Of a DNA stretch of 42,233 bases, positions 33,071-41,792 are shown piece after piece. The notes under the pieces are model-generated. The model worked only from the letters and a program-made list of their open reading frames with translations. It did no database searches and had not been told where the DNA came from. The DNA comes from Planctomycetota bacterium. Lineage in GTDB: Bacteria > Planctomycetota > Planctomycetia > Gemmatales > Gemmataceae. Made by a program: the position numbers and the translations under genes. Positions within the stretch are counted from its first letter, which is position 1. Each line of letters starts with the position of its first letter. The stretch is from NCBI GenBank assembly GCA_016177925.1, contig JACOUH010000184.1:1-42233 (forward strand). The letters are read 5' to 3'.

Positions 33071-34912
33071 ATGTCGATGCGGATGGAAATCGGCCAGTAC
33101 CAGCAGCAGAAATTGGTGCAGATTCTCGCGCCGCGGATGATCCAGTCGATGGAGATCCTGCAGCTGCCGATCATGTCGCTGATGGAGCGCATCCAGCTCG
33201 AACTGGAGAAGAACCCCGTGCTGGAGTTGAAGGAACAGAGCTCCGACGACGGTTCCGCCGCGGACGCTGACTTCACCGGGACCGAGTCGCTGCCGCCGGA
33301 CAAGCCCAGCGACCCCGATCGCGACGAACTGGTCATTGACGACAAGAGCAGCGAACTGGACTTCGACCGCCTCGAAGCCATCAGCCGCGATTATGAGGAC
33401 TACCTCAACGAGGAACATCGTCCGTCGCGCAACAGCGTCGACGAAGAGGGCGATAAGAAGCACGATGCCATGCAGAACATGGCGTCGCGGCCCAAGTCGT
33501 TGCAGGATCACCTTAACGAGCAGTCCGGCTTCCTCGACATGACGCCCGAGCAGGCGCGCCTTGTCAAGCACATCATCAGTTACGTCGACCAGACGGGCTA
33601 CCTCGGTGTGCGCGTCCTGGTGCGGAGGGATGAGGAGCAGGGCAACCTGCTGTTCATAACGCCCGATCAGGAGCGCGTGCTGCATCACGTCCTCGATTAC
33701 GTCGGCAAGACAGGGTACCTTGGCTTGCGCATCGTCGTCCGCGAGGAACCGCACGAGATCGAACTCGATGGGGAAAAGGAAAAGGAGCGCGAGAAGGAAC
33801 GGGAGAAGGAGCGCGAGAAGGACAAGGACATCTTCGTGCCGGTGACCCTGGAGGCCCTCGCGGACAGCTTCGACGAGGACGTGACACTCGACGCGGTCGC
33901 GGAGGCGCTGGCCTTGGTCCACAAGCTCGACCCGCCCGGCGTCGGGGCGCGCGACCTGCGCGAGTGCCTACTCTTGCAGATTACCGAGGAGACGCCGCAT
34001 TACGAGGTGGTCCGGGTGCTGGTCGAGAACCACCTGGAGGACATCGAGCACAATCGCCTGCCGATCATCCAGCGCAAGACGGGCTACGACCTGAACAGCA
34101 TCACCGAGGCCATCGACGTCCTGCGTCATCTCAACCCGCGGCCCGGCGCCGCCTTCGCCCCGGACACCAACCGTTACGTCATGCCCGACGTCGCGGTCGA
34201 GCGGCGCGATGATGGGACTTACGAGATCCGCCTTCTGGACGACTGGGTGCCGGACGTCTACATCAGCCGCCGCTATATCGAGATGTGCAAGGACCGCAAC
34301 GCCGACCCAGCCACGCGCGAGTTCCTCAAGCGCAAGATCCAGGATGCGCAGTGGCTCAAGGAATCGATCGAGCAGCGCCGCAACACGCTGGAGAAGGTGA
34401 CGCGAGCAATCATCGAGCACCAGACGCCGTTTTTGGAGAAGGGCCCCGAGCACATCCAGCCCCTGAAGATGCAGCAGATCGCCGACCAGGTGGGCGTGCA
34501 TGTGACGACCGTGTCGCGCGCCGTCGACGACAAGTGGGTGCAGACGCCGCGCGGCGTGTTCCCGCTGAAGCGTTTCTTCGGTGGCGGCAAGAAGACGAGC
34601 GAGACGGGGCCGGAGGTCGCCTGGGAGGTGATCAAGCAGAAACTGCTGGAGATCATCGGCAACGAAGACAAGATCAACCCGCTGTCCGACGAGGACCTAG
34701 TGACGAAGCTGCAGGAGTCCGGCTACCCCGTCGCTCGCCGCACGGTGACGAAGTATCGCAAGATGCTGCGGATTCCGTCGTCGCGGCAGCGCAAGGACTG
34801 GACGCTCGCCGAATCGCGGGCCGGTCACGACGGCCCTGTCCACGAGCACGATGGCGCCGCCCACGAGCAGGACGGCGCCCACGAGAAAGCCGAGGACGAG
34901 ACGGACGAATGA
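33071..34912 (+). CDS. rpoN: RNA polymerase sigma-54 factor RpoN, with internal duplication and charged insert
   Basis: The protein has 613 residues, well above the usual 430-500. ATG 33071 is chosen because MSMRMEIGQYQQQKLVQILAPRMIQSMEILQLPI is the standard region I start; the upstream open frame reads intergenic sequence. Region I is complete (LELEKNPVLEL). Region II is a long acidic linker. The core-binding part has LDPPGVGARDLRECLLLQI, the HTH is at MQQIADQVGVHVTTVSRAV and the RpoN box is VARRTVTKYRKM. Oddities: the segment TPEQARLVKHIISYVDQTGYLG is repeated as TPDQERVLHHVLDYVGKTGYLG, followed by a Lys/Glu/Arg tract (about 235-253). A His/Asp/Glu-rich tail follows the RpoN box. It serves enhancer-dependent promoters. 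Confidence 0.95.
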   Translation: MSMRMEIGQYQQQKLVQILAPRMIQSMEILQLPIMSLMERIQLELEKNPVLELKEQSSDDGSAADADFTGTESLPPDKPSDPDRDELVIDDKSSELDFDRLEAISRDYEDYLNEEHRPSRNSVDEEGDKKHDAMQNMASRPKSLQDHLNEQSGFLDMTPEQARLVKHIISYVDQTGYLGVRVLVRRDEEQGNLLFITPDQERVLHHVLDYVGKTGYLGLRIVVREEPHEIELDGEKEKEREKEREKEREKDKDIFVPVTLEALADSFDEDVTLDAVAEALALVHKLDPPGVGARDLRECLLLQITEETPHYEVVRVLVENHLEDIEHNRLPIIQRKTGYDLNSITEAIDVLRHLNPRPGAAFAPDTNRYVMPDVAVERRDDGTYEIRLLDDWVPDVYISRRYIEMCKDRNADPATREFLKRKIQDAQWLKESIEQRRNTLEKVTRAIIEHQTPFLEKGPEHIQPLKMQQIADQVGVHVTTVSRAVDDKWVQTPRGVFPLKRFFGGGKKTSETGPEVAWEVIKQKLLEIIGNEDKINPLSDEDLVTKLQESGYPVARRTVTKYRKMLRIPSSRQRKDWTLAESRAGHDGPVHEHDGAAHEQDGAHEKAEDETDE

Positions 34913-34929
34913 AGGGGGCCGCGATCGTG

Positions 34930-34984
34930 TTAGCCCGACGCGCCAGCGAGGGACGCAGCGAACCTCGCTGGCGCGTCGGGCTAA
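34930..34984. repeat. Palindromic element, TTAGCCCGACGCGC family
   Basis: The arms ttagcccgacgcgccagcga and complement lie between rpoN and the carboxyltransferase gene. Same-strand genes lie on both sides and there is no T-tract. Confidence 0.92.
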
Positions 34985-35016
34985 ATCTGTTGGTGGGCGG
35001 TGACGGAGAACGTTGC

Positions 35017-36696
35017 GTGAACGACTCGAAACGAAAGGAATCTCCGCCGGCCGCCTCCCTTCTGGACGACCTCCGCCGCGAAGAAGAACGCATCCGCCAG
35101 GGTGGTGGATCGGAGGCCATCAAGCGCCAGCACGCCAAGAACCGACTCACTGCCCGCGAACGCATCGCACATCTGATCGACCCCAACACGTCCTTCTTCG
35201 AGCTGGGCCTGTGGGCCGCCTGGAACATGTACCGCGACTGGAGCGGTGCTCCGTCCGCGGGCGTCGTCACCGGCATCGGCGTCGTCGAAGGGCGACGCGT
35301 GATGGTCATCGCCAACGACGCCACGGTCAAGGCCGGCGCCTTCTTTCCGATGACCTGCAAGAAAGTGCTGCGGGCTCAGCGCATCGCCCTGGAGAATCAC
35401 CTGCCGCTCGTTTACCTCGTCGACAGCGCCGGCGTCTTCCTGCCGTTGCAGGACGAGGTCTTTCCCGACGAGGACGATTTTGGCCGCATCTTCCGCAACA
35501 ATGCCGTTATCTCCGCGGCGGGCATCCCGCAGTATTCGGCCATCCTCGGCAACTGCGTCGCCGGTGGCGGCTACCTCCCCGTCCTGTGCGACAAGCTGCT
35601 GATGACGGAGGGCAGTGGTCTCTACCTGGCGGGGCCAGCGCTGGTCAAGGCAGCGATCGGCCAGACCGTCAGTCACGAGGACCTCGGCGGCGCCCGCATG
35701 CACGCCGCCATCTCGGGCACCATCGACTTCCGCGAGCCCGACGACCCCGCCTGCCTCGACCGTTTGCGTCGCCTCGTCGGCTTGTTGCCCCCTGACCAGA
35801 ACGTGGGGCAGGTTGCCAACCTGCCGACCGAAAGGCAGGTTGGCAACCTGCCCCACGTTCCGGCGCGCGTTGAGTTCTCCGCTCCGTCCGGCCAGCCGCC
35901 GGCCGACGTGCTGCGCCTGTTCGCGTCGCAGCCCCGGCAGGAGTACGACATCCGCGATCTGCTGCCGTGGATTCTCGACACAGGCCCCTTCGACGAGTAC
36001 AAGGCCGAGTATGGTCAGACCCTCGTCTGTGGCTACGGCCGGCTTGGCGGCGTGCCGGTCGGTATCGTCGCCAACCAGAGAAAGCGCTGTCGGCCCGCGG
36101 AGGGACCCATCCAGTATGGCGGCGTGATCTACGTCGACAGCGCCGACAAGGCAGCCCGCTTCATCATGGACTGCAACCAGACGCGCGTGCCGATCCTCTT
36201 TTTCCAGGACGTCAACGGGTTCATGGTCGGCCGCGATTCAGAGCACGAGGGCATCATCCGTGCCGGGGCGAAGCTCGTCAACGTGATTGCCAACAGCGTC
36301 GTGCCCAAGATTACTGTCATCCTTGGCGGCTCGTACGGAGCGGGCAACTATGCCCTGTGCGGCAAGGCGTTCGACCCGCGTTTCCTCTTCGCCTGGCCGA
36401 CGGCGCGCTATGCCGTCATGGGCGGGGAGCAGGCGGCGAGCGTTCTGCTGGACATTAACATCAGCGCCCTGCGTCGAGCCGGCCACGAACCCGACGCCGA
36501 CGAGCTGGATGAGCTGAAGCGCAAGGTCGAAGCGGCGTACGACGAGCAGACCGATGTGCGCTACGCGGCGGCGCGACTCTGGGTGGACAAAATCATCGAG
36601 CCGGCGCAAACTAGAACGGCGCTCTTGGAAGCGCTGACGGTCGCCACCCGCCACGACGATGGCCGGCCCTTCCGAACGGGCGTCCTCCAGGTGTGA
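35017..36696 (+). CDS. Acyl-CoA carboxylase carboxyltransferase (beta) subunit, with in-frame palindrome insertion
   Basis: The protein has 559 residues. GTG 35017 is chosen for the GGAGAAC upstream and the typical start (NDSKRKESPPAASLLDDLRREEERIRQGGG); a longer open frame upstream reads the palindrome. The two crotonase-like halves are clear: N half with VVTGIGVVEGRRVMVIANDATVKAGAFFP and VDSAGVFLPLQDEVFPDEDDFGRIF; C half with FFQDVNGFMVGRDSEHEGIIRAGAKLV and GGSYGAGNYALCGKAFDPRF. Motifs resemble methylcrotonyl-CoA carboxylase beta (MccB/AtuC type), but propionyl-CoA or another acyl-CoA is possible. It transfers CO2 from carboxybiotin; no biotin carboxylase gene is in the window. Residues about 262-281 between the halves are coded by the palindrome at 35800-35859. 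Confidence 0.92.
   Translation: MNDSKRKESPPAASLLDDLRREEERIRQGGGSEAIKRQHAKNRLTARERIAHLIDPNTSFFELGLWAAWNMYRDWSGAPSAGVVTGIGVVEGRRVMVIANDATVKAGAFFPMTCKKVLRAQRIALENHLPLVYLVDSAGVFLPLQDEVFPDEDDFGRIFRNNAVISAAGIPQYSAILGNCVAGGGYLPVLCDKLLMTEGSGLYLAGPALVKAAIGQTVSHEDLGGARMHAAISGTIDFREPDDPACLDRLRRLVGLLPPDQNVGQVANLPTERQVGNLPHVPARVEFSAPSGQPPADVLRLFASQPRQEYDIRDLLPWILDTGPFDEYKAEYGQTLVCGYGRLGGVPVGIVANQRKRCRPAEGPIQYGGVIYVDSADKAARFIMDCNQTRVPILFFQDVNGFMVGRDSEHEGIIRAGAKLVNVIANSVVPKITVILGGSYGAGNYALCGKAFDPRFLFAWPTARYAVMGGEQAASVLLDINISALRRAGHEPDADELDELKRKVEAAYDEQTDVRYAAARLWVDKIIEPAQTRTALLEALTVATRHDDGRPFRTGVLQV
35800..35859. repeat. Palindromic element, GTGGGGCAGGTTGCC subfamily, inside carboxyltransferase gene
   Basis: The arms aacgtggggcaggttgccaa and complement make exactly 60 bases, read in frame as NVGQVANLPTERQVGNLPHV. 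It falls in the linker between the two catalytic halves. Related to the elements at 3683, 14614 and 17169. Confidence 0.92.
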
Positions 36697-36808
36697 CCTT
36701 CGCTTTCCTTCTTTCGTGTTCTACACTTGAGACAGGACGTCCGGTGCAGAGCGCGCCCGATCCTGCCCAAGCGTTATTGCCTCCCGCAGGAGCGCAAGCA
36801 AGGATTCG

Positions 36809-37918
36809 ATGGTGAAAAGAACCTTTCTTCTGAACCTCTTGAAGTACGCGCTGGCCTTCGCCGTACTCGGTGGCGTGATCTGGTGGAACTGGAAGCCGGG
36901 CAGCGAGAAGGGGCTGCAGTATGTCTGGAACAAGCACGCCGTCCGCGGCGAGCCGATCAACACGACGGCGCTGGTGTTGGCATTCGTGATTGGTGTCGTC
37001 AGCCTGACAATCACTCTGGTGCGCTGGTACGTCCTGGTGCGGGCGCAGAACCTGCCGTTCCGGCTGCACGATGCCTTCCGGCTGGGCCTGATCGGCTTTG
37101 CCTTCAACAGCATCTTGCCGGCGGGCTCTGTGGGTGGCGACTTGGTCAAAGCCGCTGGCCTCGCTCGCGAGCAGAGCCGCCGCACCGCCGCCGTCGCTAC
37201 GGTGCTGATGGACCGGGCCATCGCCCTGTGGGCGCTGGTCTGGTTCGTCGCGATGTTCGGCGGAATCCTGTGGTGGCTGGGGATGCTCGACGGCGCCGCA
37301 GCAGAGGTTTCCCACCGGATCGTCATCGTCGCGGGTGTCATCGTCGTCGCCAGTGTCCTCGTCTGGGTGCTGCTCGGTCTGCTCCCCGAACGGCGAGCGG
37401 AGAAGTTTGCCGGCCGACTCTCGAAGATCCCGAAAGTAGGTCATTCGGCCGCCGAGTTCTGGCGGGCTGTGTGGATGTACCGCTGCCGGCAGCGCAGCGT
37501 CGCCGCCGCCATGCTGCTGTCCTGGGTCGGACAGGTTGGCTTTGTGTTCACGTTCTATTTCAGCGTGCGGACGTTGTGGGACCCGCAGGTCGGCGCCATG
37601 CCGAGCGTGGCCGAGCATTTCCTGCTCGTGCCCATCGGCCTGGTCATCCAGGCGATGCCGGGATCGCCGGGCGGCATCGGCATCGGCGAGGCGGGCTTCG
37701 GCGGGCTCTACTCGCTGTTCGGCTGCGCGGCCGGCATCGCAGTCCTCGGCTCGCTGGTGCAGCGCGTCCTGAACTGGATCGTCGGCCTGGGGGGCTACAT
37801 GGTCTGGCTGCGGATGAAGGCGACCCAGCCGACCGAAGGGAACTCACCCGAGGCTCGTGGTCCGGACGTCCCGCTTGTCCGGTCGACTCGTGAGCCGGAT
37901 GCCGTTGGGGCGAATTAG
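36809..37918 (+). CDS. YbhN-type/lysylphosphatidylglycerol synthase TM-domain family protein
   Basis: The protein has 369 residues and about eight TM helices. Family marks (PF03706, UPF0104) are INTTALVLAFVIGVVSLTITLVRWYVLVRAQ, the motif FNSILPAGSVGGDLVKA, the central TVLMDRAIALWAL and the late QAMPGSPGGIGIGEAGFGGL. Members include flippase-type domains of MprF and proteins linked to phospholipid or glycan export; the lipid handled here is unknown. The stop TAG (37916-37918) lies in the left arm of the palindrome 37914-37969, which also gives the stop of the convergent GH15 gene. Upstream of the start a weak AAGCAAGGA may serve as ribosome-binding site. Confidence 0.88.
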   Translation: MVKRTFLLNLLKYALAFAVLGGVIWWNWKPGSEKGLQYVWNKHAVRGEPINTTALVLAFVIGVVSLTITLVRWYVLVRAQNLPFRLHDAFRLGLIGFAFNSILPAGSVGGDLVKAAGLAREQSRRTAAVATVLMDRAIALWALVWFVAMFGGILWWLGMLDGAAAEVSHRIVIVAGVIVVASVLVWVLLGLLPERRAEKFAGRLSKIPKVGHSAAEFWRAVWMYRCRQRSVAAAMLLSWVGQVGFVFTFYFSVRTLWDPQVGAMPSVAEHFLLVPIGLVIQAMPGSPGGIGIGEAGFGGLYSLFGCAAGIAVLGSLVQRVLNWIVGLGGYMVWLRMKATQPTEGNSPEARGPDVPLVRSTREPDAVGAN

Positions 37919-37969
37919 CCCGACGCGCCAGCGAGGAAAAGAAAAACCTTGCTGGCGCGTCGGGCTAAT
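37914..37969. repeat. Palindromic element, TTAGCCCGACGCGC family, supplying both stop codons of a convergent pair
   Basis: The arms attagcccgacgcgccagcg and complement (cgctggcgcgtcgggctaat). The left arm's TAG (37916-37918) stops the rightward gene, and the right arm's TAG (37967-37965 on the minus strand) stops the leftward gene. Confidence 0.95.
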
Positions 37970-39764
37970 CCGTCCCACCCCGTTTGCGCTTCTGAGCCGG
38001 TCCCTGGTGGTCGACCAGGTTGCGGGCCGTGTTGATCAGCCCGATGTGCGAGAACGCCTGCGGGAAGTTGCCGAGCATCCGCTTGGCCGTCGGATCGTAC
38101 TCCTCGGACAGCAGCCCCACCTCGTTGCGAAGCGCCAGCAGCCGCTCGAACAGCTTGCGGGCGTCGTCAAGCCGGCCCATCAGGGCATAATTGTCGGCCA
38201 GCCAGAACGTACACATGAAGAAGACGCCCTCGCCGGGCGGCAGGCCATCGACGTCCGTCTCGGTCGAGTAGCGCAGCACGAAGCCGTCGTGGGTGAGGTG
38301 CTTCTCGATGGCCTCGACGGTGCCGCGGACGCGCGGGTCGTCCGGTGGCAGGAAGCCGACCTGGGCCATCATCAGCAGGCTCGCATCGAGGTCCTTGCTG
38401 CCGTAATACTGGGTAAAGGCCCCCACCTTGGGATTGAAGCCCTTCTCGCAGACCTCGGCGTGGATACGGTCGCGGAGGCGGCGCCAGGTGTCCAGCGGGC
38501 ATTTCAGGCCGTGCTTCTCGGCGTCGCGGATGGAGCGGTCCAGGGCGACCCAGGCCATCATCTTCGAGTGTGTGAAGTGCCGCCGCGGCCCGCGCACCTC
38601 CCAGATGCCCTCGTCGGGCTGGTCCCACCGCTTTTCGAGTTCCTCCATCATCTCGCGCTGGACGCGCCAGCCATCGGAACTGGTCTGTAAGCCGACCGAG
38701 CGGGCCACGTGCAGCGAGTCCATGACCTCGCCGAAGATGTCGAGCTGGCACTGCTGCCAGGCCGCGTTGCCGATCCGCACCGGCGTGGAATTCTCGTAGC
38801 CGGGCAGCCAGTCGAGGGTCAACTCCGTCAACCGCCGCTCGCCGGTGACGCCGTACATGATGTTCAGCTGCGAGGCCCGGCCCGCGACCGCTCGCAGCAG
38901 CCACTCGCGCCAAGCGCGAGCCTCTTCGCGATAGCCGTTCATCATCAGCGCGTACAGGGCGAAGGTCGAGTCACGTACCCAGCAGTAGCGGTAGTCCCAG
39001 TTGCGCACGCTGCCGATCTGCTCCGGCAGCGAGGTCGTCGGCGCCGCCACAAGGCCACCCGACGGGGCGTAGGTCAGGGCCTTGAGGGTGATCAGCGAGC
39101 GCAGCACCGCCTCGCGCCACTCGTCGTCGTAAGTGCAGCGCGCTGACCAGTCGCGCCACCAGTTGTCGGTGGCGTCGAGGGCCTCACCCGGGTCGATGGA
39201 GCCCGGCGCCGGCTCGAAGGACGGATGCCAGGTCAGGGCGAACGAGACGCGTTCGCCTTCGGAGACGGTGAAGTCGGCCACCGTGCGGAAGTTCTCGCCG
39301 TGGAGCGGGACATCGCTGCGGATGTGGACGACGTCGGGACCGGCGATGGCCACGATGCCGCTGTACTCGCGCCGGACCCAGGGGACGAGCGAGCCGTAGT
39401 CGAAGCGGATGACGATCTCCGTTTGCATCGCTACCTGCCCGCGTCGGCCCTCGACGATACGGATCAGGTCGAGTTGCTTCGACCGGACGGGCATGAAGTC
39501 GAGGACCGTCACCTCACCGCTGTCGGTGCGATAGTCCGTCTCAAGGATGAGGGTATCGTCGCGGTAGCGGCGGCGACATTCGCGCACTTCCCCCTTGGGG
39601 GCGAGGAGCCAGCGGCCGTGCTCCGGCGTGCCGAGTAGGGCCGCGAAGCAGGCGGCCGAGTCGAAGCGCGGCAGACAGAGCCAGTCGATGGAGCCCTCGC
39701 GCGACACCAGGGCCGCCGTCTGACAATCGCCGATGAGCGCGTAATCCTCGATGCGTGCAGCCAT
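37965..39764 (-). CDS. Glycoside hydrolase family 15 protein (glucoamylase/trehalase-like)
   Basis: The protein has 599 residues from ATG 39764. It starts with the GH15 signature IEDYALIGDCQTAALVSREGSIDWLCLPRFDSAACFAALLG. The N-terminal beta-sandwich leads to the (alpha/alpha)6 domain: VRNWDYRYCWVRDSTFALYALMMNGY, ENSTPVRIGNAAWQQCQLDIFGEVMDSLH, DEGIWEVRGPRRHFTHSKMMAWVALDR (the E/W-rich catalytic region) and GEGVFFMCTFWLADNYALMG. Known members cleave terminal alpha-1,4-glucose from glucans, or trehalose; no signal peptide is seen, so it probably works in the cytoplasm on glycogen or trehalose. The last residues are RKRGGTD, with a stop lent by the palindrome. Confidence 0.94.
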   Translation of the reverse strand: MAARIEDYALIGDCQTAALVSREGSIDWLCLPRFDSAACFAALLGTPEHGRWLLAPKGEVRECRRRYRDDTLILETDYRTDSGEVTVLDFMPVRSKQLDLIRIVEGRRGQVAMQTEIVIRFDYGSLVPWVRREYSGIVAIAGPDVVHIRSDVPLHGENFRTVADFTVSEGERVSFALTWHPSFEPAPGSIDPGEALDATDNWWRDWSARCTYDDEWREAVLRSLITLKALTYAPSGGLVAAPTTSLPEQIGSVRNWDYRYCWVRDSTFALYALMMNGYREEARAWREWLLRAVAGRASQLNIMYGVTGERRLTELTLDWLPGYENSTPVRIGNAAWQQCQLDIFGEVMDSLHVARSVGLQTSSDGWRVQREMMEELEKRWDQPDEGIWEVRGPRRHFTHSKMMAWVALDRSIRDAEKHGLKCPLDTWRRLRDRIHAEVCEKGFNPKVGAFTQYYGSKDLDASLLMMAQVGFLPPDDPRVRGTVEAIEKHLTHDGFVLRYSTETDVDGLPPGEGVFFMCTFWLADNYALMGRLDDARKLFERLLALRNEVGLLSEEYDPTAKRMLGNFPQAFSHIGLINTARNLVDHQGPAQKRKRGGTD

Positions 39765-39809
39765 GAGGCCCTGTTCCGGAGATCACACACCAGCCCGAAG
39801 CGCCAGCGC

Positions 39810-39882
39810 GGGGTTGTAGGACGGATTTTCAATCCGTCCGTGGGTGAAGCCCGGACGGATTGAAAATCCGTCCTACAACCCC
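39810..39882. repeat. Palindromic element, GTAGGACGGATTTTCAATCC family
   Basis: The arms ttgtaggacggattttcaat and complement (attgaaaatccgtcctacaa) have a short loop. It lies between the aldehyde dehydrogenase stop and the GH15 start (both leftward). The only copy in the window. Confidence 0.92.
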
Positions 39883-39900
39883 CCGCTGGTCAGCGGAATG

Positions 39901-41388
39901 TCAGCCGAGGGCGACGTAGACCGTCTTGACCTCGGTGTACAGTTCGAGGGCGTACTCGCCCAGTTCGCGGCCTTGGCCGGACATCTTGTAGCCGCCGAAC
40001 GGCGCCGCGGCATCGAAGACGTCGTAGCAGTTGACCCACACCGTGCCGGCCCGCAACCCGTTTGCCAGCCGATGCGCCTTGTTGATGTCGCGCGTCCAGA
40101 CCGCCGCCGCCAGGCCGTAGAAGGTCTGGTTGCTGCGGCGGACCACCTCGTTGAGGTCCTTGAACTTCAGCACGTTCATCACCGGGCCGAAGATCTCTTC
40201 CTTGGCGATCCTCATCTCGTCGGTGACGTTGTCGAAGACAGTCGGCTCGATGAAGTAGCCCTCCTTGCCGATGCGGTTGCCGCCGGTCAGCAGCTTCGCT
40301 CCCTCCTTCTTGCCCACCTCGATGAAGCCCATGACCTTGTCGAACTGCTCCTGCGACACCTGCGGTCCCTGCTCGGTGTCGGCCTGGAACGGGTCGCCGA
40401 CCTTGCGGGCCTTCGCCTTCTTGACCAGCTTCTCGACGAGTTGGTCGTGGACCTTGTCCTCGACGAACAGGCGGCTGCCGGCGCAGCAGCACTGGCCCTG
40501 GTTGAAGAACAGGCCGAAGTAGGCGCCCTCGACGGCGGCGTCGAGGTCGGCGTCGGCGAAGACGATGTTGGGGCTTTTGCCGCCCAGCTCGAGGCTGACG
40601 CGCTTGAGGTTGCTCTTGGCCGCTGCCTCCATGATGAGCTGCCCGGTCGTGTACTCGCCGGTGAAGGCGACCTTGTCGACGTCCAGGTGACCGGACAGGG
40701 CGGCGCCGGCGGTGGGGCCAAAGCCGGGCACGACGCTGACGACCCCGTCGGGGAAGCCGGCCTCCTGGGCCAGCGCCGCCACGCGCAGGGCCGTCAGCGG
40801 CGTCTGCTCGGCGGGCTTCAGGACGATCGTGCAGCCGGCGGCCAGCGCCGGGCCCCACTTCCACGCCTGCATGAGCAGCGGGAAGTTCCACGGGATGATC
40901 TGGCCGACTACGCCGACCGGCTCGTGCCGCGTGTAGCAGAAGAAGTCGCCCTCAACGGGGATCGTCTTGCCGTGGATCTTGTCGGTCCAGCCGGCATAGT
41001 AGCGGTAGCACTTGATGGTCAGCGGCAGGTCGGCGGTGCGCGAGTCGACGAGCGGTTTGCCGTTGTCCAAAGACTCGAGGGCGGCTAGCTCGTCGGTGTG
41101 CTGCTCGATCAGGTCGGCGAGCTTGTGGAGCAGCCGGCCGCGCTCGCTGGCGGACATCTTCGGCCAGGGGCCGGCCTCGAAGGCCTTGCGAGCGGCCTTG
41201 ACGGCGAGGTCGATGTCGGCCTTGTCGCCCTCGGCAACCTGGCAGATGGTCTTGCCGGTGGCCGGGTTGACGGTGGCGAAGGTCTTGCCCGAGACGCTGT
41301 CCTGCCACTTGCCGCCGATGAACAGCGGCTGGTCCTTCACTTCCGGTGGACGGCTCGTGCGCGATTTCTCGGCGGTCTTGGTGGCCAT
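39901..41388 (-). CDS. NAD(P)-dependent aldehyde dehydrogenase
   Basis: The protein has 495 residues, the normal ALDH size. ATG 41388 is chosen because AAGGAGG lies just upstream; the open frame to 41511 has no comparable site. ALDH signatures: [38 protein letters not shown] (with the general-base Glu) and [17 protein letters not shown] (with the nucleophile Cys). It oxidises aldehydes to acids using NAD(P)+. It resembles class 1/2 (retinal/acetaldehyde) enzymes most, and the physiological aldehyde is unknown. No alcohol dehydrogenase or regulator is adjacent. Confidence 0.95.
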   Translation of the reverse strand: MATKTAEKSRTSRPPEVKDQPLFIGGKWQDSVSGKTFATVNPATGKTICQVAEGDKADIDLAVKAARKAFEAGPWPKMSASERGRLLHKLADLIEQHTDELAALESLDNGKPLVDSRTADLPLTIKCYRYYAGWTDKIHGKTIPVEGDFFCYTRHEPVGVVGQIIPWNFPLLMQAWKWGPALAAGCTIVLKPAEQTPLTALRVAALAQEAGFPDGVVSVVPGFGPTAGAALSGHLDVDKVAFTGEYTTGQLIMEAAAKSNLKRVSLELGGKSPNIVFADADLDAAVEGAYFGLFFNQGQCCCAGSRLFVEDKVHDQLVEKLVKKAKARKVGDPFQADTEQGPQVSQEQFDKVMGFIEVGKKEGAKLLTGGNRIGKEGYFIEPTVFDNVTDEMRIAKEEIFGPVMNVLKFKDLNEVVRRSNQTFYGLAAAVWTRDINKAHRLANGLRAGTVWVNCYDVFDAAAPFGGYKMSGQGRELGEYALELYTEVKTVYVALG

Positions 41389-41792
41389 GCGAGGAACCTC
41401 CTTGAAGAGATGAGGGCGACAGGGGCAGTGTATCAGGTCGGGAGGCGCGGTTCCACCGGCCGGGGTTCTCGTCAAGAAAATGGAAAGTGGCGATGAATCG
41501 CCGCCCTCCAAGGACTATCATGAGAGAGAAGTGTTCGGCGCCGCCCGATCAGGAGGAGGGCACGCGACGGACACCCCCACCGACGGAGAAATGCCCGCCA
41601 ACCCCGTGGCCGTGAGGAAGCGATCAATCCCTCCCGAGGTTGAACGTTTCCACCGTCCCTCTCGTCTTATAGAGCAGAGAGGAAAACGCGTTTCGCGGCT
41701 GCGCAAGCTTCCCCCACGGCGGCGTTCTCCCGTCAAGCCTGAATACTTCCTCAGCGGAGCGAGGAAGTATCCCACCACACGGGACGGTAGCC
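41389..41792. other. Divergent intergenic region between ALDH and kinase genes
   Basis: About 400 bp with no recognisable gene. It contains one hairpin at 41743-41770 near the kinase start. No clear promoter pair was found. Confidence 0.4.
41743..41770. repeat. Short palindrome upstream of the kinase gene
   Basis: The arms atacttcctc and gaggaagtat around AGCGGAGC. It lies 23 bases before the kinase start and could be an operator or another small palindromic element. Confidence 0.6.

Noticed and set aside
4354..37969. Ordinary rho-independent terminators as explanation of all palindromes
   Set aside because: Only the copy at 18931-18975 has a T-tract. Others lie within operons, before starts or inside coding regions.
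3683..39882. CRISPR array
   Set aside because: The repeats are palindromes scattered singly between genes, not regularly spaced with unique spacers, and there are no cas genes.
39844..41088. Rightward 414-codon frame opposite aldehyde dehydrogenase
   Set aside because: Antisense shadow. The catalytic motifs of ALDH are on the other strand.
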